64,000 nt of DNA, taken from positions 124,001-188,000 of the forward strand of contig NZ_VTUZ01000015.1 of the NCBI RefSeq assembly GCF_008369935.1, written 5' to 3'. Positions 26,407-35,400 of this stretch are shown here, piece after piece. The notes beneath the pieces were generated by a model, which searched no databases, had not been told where the DNA came from, and saw only the letters and a list, made by a program, of their open reading frames with translations. Position numbers and translations under genes: made by a program. The stretch comes from Paraburkholderia panacisoli (lineage in GTDB: Bacteria > Pseudomonadota > Gammaproteobacteria > Burkholderiales > Burkholderiaceae). Numbering within the stretch: the first letter of the stretch is position 1; the number at the start of each line of letters is the position of its first letter.

Positions 26407-27125
26407 GATTGTCCTTCCTTGTTGCCCGGCATCACATCGAGGTGCATGCGGGTCGATCGCAGTACCGACGGAAGGCGGCGGGACCGGTTGCGTCCGGCCG
26501 CAGCCGAGGCAAAGCCAAGGCGTTCATAGAGCGCTCCGGCGGCGTGATTGCTGATGAGCACGTCGAGCACGAGTTGCCTGCCGGCGCCCAGACGGAAAAC
26601 CCCGCTTTCGATGGCATACTGAAACAGCGTGCTGAATACGCCGCGACTCCTCGCCATGGCCACCGTCGCGCAATGCGCCATCAGCGTCTGGTTGCGCTTG
26701 GGCTTCGGCAGTTCGCTTTCGAGGACGAGCCCTCGCAGCAGCATGCCAACGGCGCGTCGCAGGCCGAAGAAGCGCACGAGCGCCCAGGCGATGTGCGGGT
26801 CGTCCCAGAGGATTGCGCGGCCGTCGTGCGCCGCTAGTATCCCGAGAACGACGCCGCTCGCATCGACGGCGACGTGATGTCGTCGCCACGAAAAGCGTCC
26901 CGCCGATGACCGGAACGCCGCCTCGAGAAACGCGATGCACGCGTCGGGCGGCACGCCGAGGAAGTAGTCAAACTCGCGCTCGCCCGATGCGTAGATCAGC
27001 GGCGCGCATTGAACGGCATCCTCGACGCAGGCGCGACAGAACCTTAGCCCGTCGATGCCGGAAGCCGGCTTCGACGATTCGACAATCACGCCGGCTTCGT
27101 GCGCCGCATCCATCACGGTAGTCAT
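26403..27125 (-). CDS. GNAT-like N-acyltransferase in the capsule-lipid operon
   Basis: The start MTTVMDAAHEAG at 27125 is one base beyond the wcbT stop; longer upstream frames are shadows. The 240-residue protein has ASGEREFDYFLG, LLRGLVLESELPKPKRNQT, AHCATVAMARSRGVFSTLF and ALYERLGFAS. The latter two correspond to the acetyl-CoA-binding and C-terminal parts of the GNAT fold. A likely role is N-acylation of the amino group made by the neighbouring alpha-oxoamine synthase, or acetylation that the LpxC-like protein later removes. Paralogues: 16183-16917 (full) and 41545-41632 (shred). Confidence 0.75.
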   Translation of the reverse strand: MTTVMDAAHEAGVIVESSKPASGIDGLRFCRACVEDAVQCAPLIYASGEREFDYFLGVPPDACIAFLEAAFRSSAGRFSWRRHHVAVDASGVVLGILAAHDGRAILWDDPHIAWALVRFFGLRRAVGMLLRGLVLESELPKPKRNQTLMAHCATVAMARSRGVFSTLFQYAIESGVFRLGAGRQLVLDVLISNHAAGALYERLGFASAAAGRNRSRRLPSVLRSTRMHLDVMPGNKEGQS

Positions 27126-27127
27126 CG

Positions 27128-28450
27128 TTATGCGATCCGTGCCAGCGTCGCGATGGTGCGACTGATCTGCTCGGGCTGATGCGTCGAGCAGACGAAGAAG
27201 CGCAGTCGCGCGGCCTTTTCCTCGACGGCCGGATAGAAAATCGGCTGCACGTTGATGCCGTCCGCGAACATCGCGTTGGCCCACTTGGCCGCCTTCACCG
27301 AACTGCCCGTGATGACGGGCACGACCGCGTAGCCTTCGCTCGTCCCGGTGTTCAGGCCGGCCGCGCGCGCCTCGCTCAGGAACTGCCGCCCGTTCGCCTG
27401 CAAGCGCGCGACCCGCTCCGGTTCGGCCTGCAGACGCTCGAGCGCCGCCAGCGACGCTTCGGCCAGCATCGGCGCAATCCCGACGCTGTACAGGAAGCCG
27501 GGAGCAAGATGGCGCAGCATGTCGACGAGCGGCTGGCAGCCGGCGATGAAGCCGCCGCAGCCGGCCAGCGTCTTGCTCATCGAGCCCATCCACAGGTCGA
27601 CCTGATCGGACGCGACGCCGCAATGCTCGCGGATGCCTTTGCCGGACGCACCGAGTACGCCGAGCGCATGTGCCTCGTCGATCATAAGGAACGCGCCGTG
27701 ACGCGTCTTCACGTCGACGAAGCGCTGCAGATCGGGAAAATCCCCGTCCATGCTGTACAGCCCTTCGATCGCGATCAGCACGTGCCGATAGTCGCGGCGC
27801 ACACGCGTGAGCAGCTCGTCGAGCGCCTGCCAGTCGTTGTGCGGAAAGCTCAGCCGCTTCGCGCCGCTCATCTGCGCGCCCTGCACGATGCTGTTGTGCG
27901 CGAGCGCGTCGTGCACGATCAGATCGCCGGGACCGAACAGCGCGCCGATCACGGTGACGTTGGTCGCATGGCCGCTTACGAACGCGACGCAGTCGTCGGT
28001 TTCGTAGAACGAGGCGAGCGCCCACTCGAGCGCGCGCTGCACGGGCCGCTCGCCCGCAACCATCCGGCTCGCCGATGCCGACGTGCCGTAGCGGTCGATC
28101 GCGGCCTTCGCGCGCGCGGACACGCCCGGGTCGCCCGCGAAGCCGAGATAGTTGTAGTTCGCGAAGTTCAGATATTCGCGGCCGCCGATGCGAGTCGTCG
28201 CGCCCGCGACGCCGTCATGCACACGAAAGAACGGCGAGTCGACGTGCAACTTCTCGCCCATCTCGCGCATGATCCTGACCTGCTGATAAAGCGGCATCGC
28301 TTCGAAACGGCTGCGCGCCGATGCGCCGGTATCCACCGACTCCACCGACGACGGCGCGGCCGCTGCTTCAGTAGCGCGATCGAATTGCCGCTTCAGCGCT
28401 TTCGCGGCCAGCTGCTGGCGAAGGTTTTCTCCGATTCCCATGTCGTGCAT
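27128..28450 (-). CDS. wcbT: Alpha-oxoamine synthase (WcbT-like PLP enzyme)
   Basis: The 440-residue protein belongs to the PLP fold-type I family that condenses an acyl thioester with an amino acid under decarboxylation (KBL, AONS, ALAS, SPT). Motifs: NYNYLGFAGDP (about 98-108), GTSASASRMVAGE (122-134), VSGHATNVTV, AHNSIVQGAQ, LMIDEAHALGVLG (D258, H261) and SMSKTLAGCGGF with the PLP lysine K293. An N-terminal ~50-residue extension precedes the core. Since the PKS upstream lacks a thioesterase and ends in an ACP, this enzyme is a good candidate to release its chain as an alpha-amino ketone. Position and homology match wcbT of the B. pseudomallei capsule I cluster. Confidence 0.88.
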   Translation of the reverse strand: MHDMGIGENLRQQLAAKALKRQFDRATEAAAAPSSVESVDTGASARSRFEAMPLYQQVRIMREMGEKLHVDSPFFRVHDGVAGATTRIGGREYLNFANYNYLGFAGDPGVSARAKAAIDRYGTSASASRMVAGERPVQRALEWALASFYETDDCVAFVSGHATNVTVIGALFGPGDLIVHDALAHNSIVQGAQMSGAKRLSFPHNDWQALDELLTRVRRDYRHVLIAIEGLYSMDGDFPDLQRFVDVKTRHGAFLMIDEAHALGVLGASGKGIREHCGVASDQVDLWMGSMSKTLAGCGGFIAGCQPLVDMLRHLAPGFLYSVGIAPMLAEASLAALERLQAEPERVARLQANGRQFLSEARAAGLNTGTSEGYAVVPVITGSSVKAAKWANAMFADGINVQPIFYPAVEEKAARLRFFVCSTHQPEQISRTIATLARIA

Positions 28451-28480
28451 TCTGGTCCGTTCTGTTCAGTTTGTCCGGCG

Positions 28481-29422
28481 TTACGCCGACGCGTCGACCC
28501 ACTCGCACGCGCCTGGCGTGCCGAGCAGCTTCGCGAGCAGCCGGTAGTTCATTTCGTGGGTCGGGCGCAACGCCGTCACGCGTGCGAGCAGCGGGCCGCC
28601 CGCCAACGCGAGATCGCCGACGAGATCGAGCACGCGGTGCCGCACGAATTCGTCCGTGCCGCGCAGCCCGCCGATCACGTGATTGCCGATGATCGACGCG
28701 GTGCACGACGGCCGCGCGCCGCGCAGGATCGGCACGCCGGTCACGTAGCCCGCCACGATCGCCGGCACGGCCCACTTGATACGTCCGTACGAGCGGGACG
28801 ACGAGATATCGTCGGCAAACGTGCGTGGCGTGAGGCGGCCGTTCCACTGCATGTCGCCGAAGCCCTTGAGTTCGTCGCGTACGCTGAATTCGTAATGCTC
28901 GGCTGGCTCGACGCTCAACTCGCGCCGCGCCGCGCCTTCGCCATCGACGACGCTCACCGGCTTCAGCACGCGCAGAAAGCGCTTCGGACTCGGCAGCGCG
29001 GTGCGGCCGCAAGCCTCGATCGCTTCGATCCACGGCCGCGCACTGCCGTCGAGAATCGGCACCTCTTCCGCGTCGAGTTCGACGACCGCGTGATCGATCT
29101 CGCACGCCAACAGCGCCGCGAGCAGATGCTCGACGGTGCGCACGCCGACACCGTCGGCTCCCCGCAGCATCGTGCAGAGCGGCTGTGCGTGGCGCACTGC
29201 CGGACCGGCGGCGAGCACGCCGAGTTCGCGCCCGCCTTGGACCCGGCGAAACACGATACCGTGCCGCTCGCCCGACAGCGCGACGGGCGAGATCCGAACC
29301 TGCACGCGCCGCCCGGTGTGAAGGCCGTGTCCTGACAACACCAGCGGCTTCGCCAGTGTGCCTTCGGCGGCGTGCCAACCCGGTGGCAACGTCATTCGGC
29401 AAGCGCCGGCGTCGACTTGCAT
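28481..29422 (-). CDS. LpxC-like zinc deacetylase paralogue (wcbS position)
   Basis: The 313-residue protein is a divergent LpxC. The zinc and catalytic residues are present: RTVEHLLAALLA (E98, H99), DEFVRHRVLDLVGD (H262, D266) and RPTHEMNYRLL (H289). The early GHGLHTGRRV loop is also typical. LpxC removes acetate from UDP-3-O-acyl-GlcNAc in lipid A synthesis; this copy lies in a polyketide/capsule operon, so it more likely deacetylates an amino-lipid or sugar there. AGGGAG precedes the 29422 start; an inner ATG at 29395 overlaps the PKS stop as ATGA and is a fair alternative. Confidence 0.85.
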   Translation of the reverse strand: MQVDAGACRMTLPPGWHAAEGTLAKPLVLSGHGLHTGRRVQVRISPVALSGERHGIVFRRVQGGRELGVLAAGPAVRHAQPLCTMLRGADGVGVRTVEHLLAALLACEIDHAVVELDAEEVPILDGSARPWIEAIEACGRTALPSPKRFLRVLKPVSVVDGEGAARRELSVEPAEHYEFSVRDELKGFGDMQWNGRLTPRTFADDISSSRSYGRIKWAVPAIVAGYVTGVPILRGARPSCTASIIGNHVIGGLRGTDEFVRHRVLDLVGDLALAGGPLLARVTALRPTHEMNYRLLAKLLGTPGACEWVDASA

Positions 29423-32400
29423 GGTGCAGCTCCCTGGTTCTTTTGGTCCTGCGCTTGATCCTGCTTGAGTTCGAGCATGGCGCGCGCTTCGTCGTCGGAT
29501 GCATGGCGTGCAACGAGCGCCGCCTCCATCTCGTCGGCCGCTTCGCCACCAGCATCGCCGCGCTCGTCAAGCATGTCGACGATGCGCACGGCCAGCGTAT
29601 GGACCGTCGCGCCCTCCGCGATCGCCATGATCGACAGCTTGACGCCGAACGACTCCTCGACGGCCATGCCGAGTTCCATGCCCATCAGCGAGTCCATCCC
29701 GAGATCGAGGACCGACCGGTCGAGGTCGATCCGCTCCGGCGACATGTGGAGAATGCGCGCGATCTGGCTGCGCAGCGCCGCTTCGACGAGCGCGAGCGCT
29801 TCTGCGGTCGGCAATGCGCGCACCTGCGCCAGCAGCACGCCGTCCTCGCCGGTCGTCTCGGCCGCGCCGCCCGTTCGCAGCGCCATGTAGCGATGCGCCT
29901 GGGAGGCGGGCATGCCGCGCGAGATCGCGCGCCAGTCCAGACGCACCACGGCTTCGCCGGCCGCGCCGTTCGCCAGCGCGTGTTCGAGCGCCGCCATTGC
30001 TTCGTCGGAAGTGATCGACGCGCCGCCGATCCGCGCCTGCAGCGCCTCACGCGTGCCGCTGTGGCGCGCGAGGAAACCGACGTCCTCGATCGGCCCCCAC
30101 GCCATGAAGGTAGCCGGCCGCCCCGCCGCGCGACGATGCGCGACGAGCGCCTCGAGGAAACTGTTCGCGGCGACATAGGCGCCTTGCCCCGGATTGCCGA
30201 GATAGGTCGTTGCCGACGAATACAGCACAAAAAAGTCCAGCTCGCAGCGTTGCGTCGCGCGATGCAGGTTCCACGCGCCGGCGACCTTCGGCTCCAGCAC
30301 GGCCGCGAAGCGCGCGTCGTCGAGGTTGCGCAGCAGTCCGTCGTCGATCCGCATCGCCGAGTGCAGCACGCCCTTGAGCGGCGTGCCGCGGCCCTCGATT
30401 GCATCGATCAGCCGAGCGAGCGCCGCGGCATCGGTCACGTCGCACGCCACCACCGACACCGTGACGCCGTGTTGGTCGCGCCAGCGGTCGGCTTCGGCCT
30501 GCATCACGGTGTCCAGAGCGCCGCCACGGCTCGCGAGGGTCAGGTGCCGCGCGCCGCGCGCAACCATCCAGCGAGCGGTCGCGAACCCGAGTCCGCCGGT
30601 CCCGCCGACGATCAGATACGCCGCCTGCGGATCCAGCTGCAACGTCGGCTGGGTGACACCGCGCGTCGGCGCCGGCGTGCCAGACGGATACGTGACAAGC
30701 ACCTTGCCGATCTGGCGCGCCTGCTGCATGTAGCGGAACGCTTCTTCCGCGCGGGCGGCAGGGAACGCGCGATACGGCAGCGGATGCAGCGCGCCGTTCG
30801 CGAACATTTCCATCACGGCCTCGAACAGACGCGTGGTCAGCGCGGGCAGCACGCCCATCAACTGGTCCGCGTCGATGCCGAAATAGCTGATGTTGTTGCG
30901 GAACGGCCGCAAACCGATCTGGCTATTTTCGTAGAAATCGCGCTTGCCCAGTTCGAGGAAGCGGCCGAACGGACGCAGCGTATCGATGCTGCGCACCATC
31001 GCTTCGCCCGCGAGCGAATTGAGCACGATGTCGACGCCCTCGCCGTTCGTGCGCTTGAGAATTTCGTCGGCAAACGCGAGGCTGCGCGAGTCGAGCACGT
31101 GATCGGCGCCGAGCAGACGGATGAATTCGCGCTTCTCGTCGCTGCCCGCCGTCGCAAACACTTCCGCGCCGAGATGACGGGCGATCTGGATCGCCGCGAT
31201 GCCGACTCCGCCCGCGCCGCCGTGCACGAGAATGCGCTCGCCGCGTCGCATCCGCGCCAGCTCGCACAGCGCGTAGTACGCGGTGAAGAACGTGGTCGGA
31301 ATCGTCGCAGCTTCTTCGAACGACAGATGCTCGGGCTTGCGCGCGATCGCCGTCGCGCGCGTGACCACGCGCGTCGCGAACGACGCGGGCGCAAAGCCGA
31401 GCACCGCGTCACCCGGCGCCCAGCCTTCGACGTCCGCGCCGACCCGCACGATCCGGCCCGACAGTTCCATCCCGATCGTCGCGCCCGCAAAACCCGTCTC
31501 GACGGCTTCGTCGGACAGCAGGCCCATCGCGTACATCACATCGCGGAAGTTGAGCCCGGTCGCCGCCGGTTCGATCTCGACGTCGCCGGGCGCCAGATCG
31601 CGCGCCGGCAACGCGAACCATTCGAGGTTGCGCAGCGAGCCGGGCATGTCGAACGCGAGCACCGCGGCCGATGGGTCGCCCGGCATGCTGCCGCGCTGCT
31701 CCGCCTGCGCGGCAGGCAGCATGCGCGGCACATAGCGGCCCTCGCACGCAAGCAGCACTTCTTCTTCGCCGTCGTCGCCGACGAGCGCCGTCGCCAGTTG
31801 CTGCGCCGGCTGCTCGCCGGTCTGATCGACGTCGATCAGGCGCATCGACAGCGCCGGATATTCATTCGCGATGACGCGGCCGAGCCCCCACAGGCTCGCC
31901 TGCTCGGGATGCGGCAATGCGTCGACTGCGAACGGCGCGCCGCCGCGCGTCACGACGCACAGACGGCCACGCTCCGCCACGCCGGCCACATCGAGCTCGC
32001 GCACAAGCGCGGCAAGCGCCAGCGCGCCGCCGCGTTGCGCCTGCATTACGGCTGCGCCGTCGGCATTGGGCGACACGTGCGGCGCAATGAACACGATATG
32101 CGAGCGCCGACCTGCCGGCTGACGCGCCGACCATACAGCCGCGTCCCGCACGGGCGCCGATTCGACGCAGCATCCCAGCAGCGTGAGTTCGCCGGCCAGC
32201 GCGGTGCCGAACGCATCGGCGTGATTCTGCGCGATCAGCCAGCGTTCGCCGTCGGATGCGCTTGACTGAAGCGCGCGGCGCTCGCCCTGTGAAGCCGCTT
32301 CTTGCCGCGCATTCGCGACAGGCTTACGCGCGACGATGAAAGTCGGCGTGCCCTCGAGATCGAGGTCCTGTTCCGTGTCGCGTACGATGTCGACCAGACC

Positions 32401-35400
32401 CGCACGCTCGCACAGCGACACGAGTGTGGCGGGCGTCAGCGCGCCATGCGCCGTCGCGGCAATCTCGCGGCCGGCCACGCCAAACACGATGTCCGCGAAA
32501 CGGCCGCGCCGCGCATCGGCGAGTACGACGATCCCGCCCGGCGCAAGCCGTTCGACGATCGACGTAAGCGCCGACAACGGGTCCGGGTGCTCTCCAAGCA
32601 GCCGGTTGACGACGATCACGTCGAACGGCACGGTATCCCGGTAACGCGAGAACAGCGGCTCGTCGAGCGTGAACGGCAGTGTCTGCACGTGCGCATGCCC
32701 TTCCGTGTCGACGCCGATCAACTGCTGCGGGCCTGCCAGCGTGTACTCGCAACGCCCAGCGGGCACGTCGCAGTCGAGCGGCTGCAATACATCGCCGCTT
32801 GCCGCGCCGATCTCCAGCACGCGCACGCGGCGCGTCTGCGTCCATGTCGCGACAGCCTGTGTGACGCACGCGGCGAGCATCGCGCGCGTATGCGCCCAGG
32901 TCGGCCCCGCATCGAAATATTGTTCGACGAGACTGCGCCCCGTCGGCGACAGCAGTGCGGCACCTTGCGGCGCGGCATCGCACAGCACGCGCGGCAGCGC
33001 CGCGCCGACGTGCGCGAGCAGCGTCAATTCGGCGACGTGCGCCGGCGACGCGGCGAGCACGTCGCGCCACAGCGCATCGCGCGCTGGCATCGCCGCGCAG
33101 GCCTCGTCGTCGCGCACCAGACGGGCGCCGTCGAAATAGGCCAGCCCGTCTTCAACGACGATCTGCGCGAGCCGCGCGACCAGTTGTGGATTCGGGTGCG
33201 CCGGCAGCGCGGGCTGCGAGAACGCGTCCAGCGCGTCGAGCGCTTCCAGCGCATGCAAGCCCGCCAACACGTCGACGAGCGGCAGAATTTCGGTCAAGTG
33301 ACGCGTGCGGCCGGCGGCGTTTTCACGCGACGACACCTGCGCGTTGGCGCGCTCGACGAGTACCGCCGGCGGCGGCAGCGTGCCGGCAGTGAAGCCGGCC
33401 TGCAACGGCCGCGCTTCGAGCGCGTACGCAAAGCGCGCGGGCGCGCCGTGCCGGCGGCCTGCCAGATCGACCCGGCGGAAACGGCACGCGGACAGGCGGG
33501 CGACGATCGCACCGTGCGGGTCGAGGAACTCGAACGACGCCACGATGGAATGCGGGCTGCGCCGATGGACGCGCGCCAGCACGCGCCGCACCGGATCGCC
33601 GCGCAGGAAATCGACGCGCCCGATCTGCACGGGGACGAACGCCGCGCGTGCTTCGCTGGGCGCAGCACCGTCCTGCCCGAGCACGGCAAAGAGCGGATGG
33701 AAGCCGCTGTCCATCAACGCGGGATGCAATAGATAGTTGGCGAGCGCCTGCGCGCCGCCGAGGTCCGACGGTGCTTCGAGATCGGCCAGTGCCTCGTCGG
33801 CCGAGACGTGTACGGCTTGCACCCAGCGGAACGCCGGGCCATAGCTCAGGCCGATCGCCGTCGTACTCGCGTACAACGTGTCGCCGCGCATCGCCGGGCT
33901 TGCCTGCAAACGGGCGATCACCGATGCGTCCGCCACGCTGTCAGGACCGAGCGTGTTGCCACTCTCCAGCAAGCGCCCCGTCACGTTGAGATTCCACGGA
34001 CCCTCGCTCATCCGGTCATGCGTTTCGATCGTGAACGACGCGGTTCGCGGGTCGATCGCCAACCTGAACAGCTTGGCGTGCTGCGGCTGGAACACGACCG
34101 GCATGCGGATCTCGACGTTCTCGAGCGCGACGTCAGCCGTGCCGAAGAACGTGCGCGCGGCCGCGAGCGCCATCTCGACATAGCCGGCGCCGGGAAACGC
34201 GACACCGCCGTCGACCACGTGATCGGCCAGCATCGGCACGCGCTGCGGATCGAGCTGGTTTTCCCACGCGAACGCGTGCTGATGCAGCCGGTAACCGAGC
34301 AGCGGATGATCGACGCGCCGGGTCACGACGCCGTTTCCTTCGACGGTCTGCTCGATCCAGTGATGCTCGCGCTGCCACGGATAGCTCGGCAACACGGTGC
34401 GCGGCGCGTCCGGGACGAAGCGCTCCAGATCGACGCGCGCGCCGTGCGCCACCGCCGACAGAATCGAATGCGCAAGCATCTCCGCGCTGTCGTGATGGCG
34501 CTTGAGCGTCGGTACCACAGCGCCGGGCAGCTTCAGCGTTGCGAGCGTCTGCTTCACGTAAGTGCGCAGGATCGAATGCGGCGCCACTTCGATGAATACG
34601 CGCACGCGATCGTTGGCGAGGTGCGCGATCGCATCGCCGAAACGCACCGGCTCGCGGATGTTGCGCCACCAGTAGCCGGCATCGAGCGCGGTGCCGGGCA
34701 GCGTGTCGCCCGTGACTGTCGAGACGAAACGCGTGTGGCCGTCGCGCGGCGCGAGATCGGCGAGCCCGTCGCGCACGACCGGCTCAATCACGTCCATATG
34801 GCTGCTGTGGAACGCGTAATCGAGATCGAGCATCTGGAAGAAATGACCGGCGCCAGCGAGCGCCGCGCCGATGGCCTCAAGCGCGTGCGGCGAGCCGGCG
34901 AACGTGACGGCTTCCGGGCTGTTGGTGCCGGCCACTTCGACCGTGGGAGCAAGACCTAGGCGCTCGATCCATTCACGCGCAGCGGCCTCCCCGACGCCGG
35001 CCGCCGCCATCCTGCCCGCGCCACGCGTCAAGGCCTGCGCGCCGCTGCGGAAGCGGATCACGCGCACGGCTTCGGCCAGCGTCAGCGCACCCGACGCCCA
35101 TGCGGCCGCGATCTCGCCGACGCTATGGCCGAGCGTCGCGTCGCACTGCACGCCGCGCGCGGAGAGCACACGCGTGATGCCGACCTGCATCGCGAACAGC
35201 AGCGGTTGCGCGTTCTCGGTCGCCGCGAGCCATTCGGCGCTAACGCCGTCGCACATCGCGGCGACGAGCGATGCATTGCCGTCCGCGCGCCAGAGCGCGT
35301 CGACTTCGTCGAGCGCCGCACGGAACACGGGGTCCTGCGCGTACAGCTGCTTGCCCATCCCGGCCCACTGACAGCCGTTGCCCGCATAGACGAACGCAAC

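Noticed and set aside
26403..28025. A 540-codon form of the GNAT gene starting inside wcbT
   Set aside because: The first 300 codons are a shifted reading of wcbT; MTTVMDAAHE at 27125 directly after the wcbT stop is the real start.
29185..32265. Long plus-strand open frame of about 1026 codons
   Set aside because: It is antisense to the PKS; composition is Arg/His-rich without domains, as expected for the complement of a GC-rich gene.
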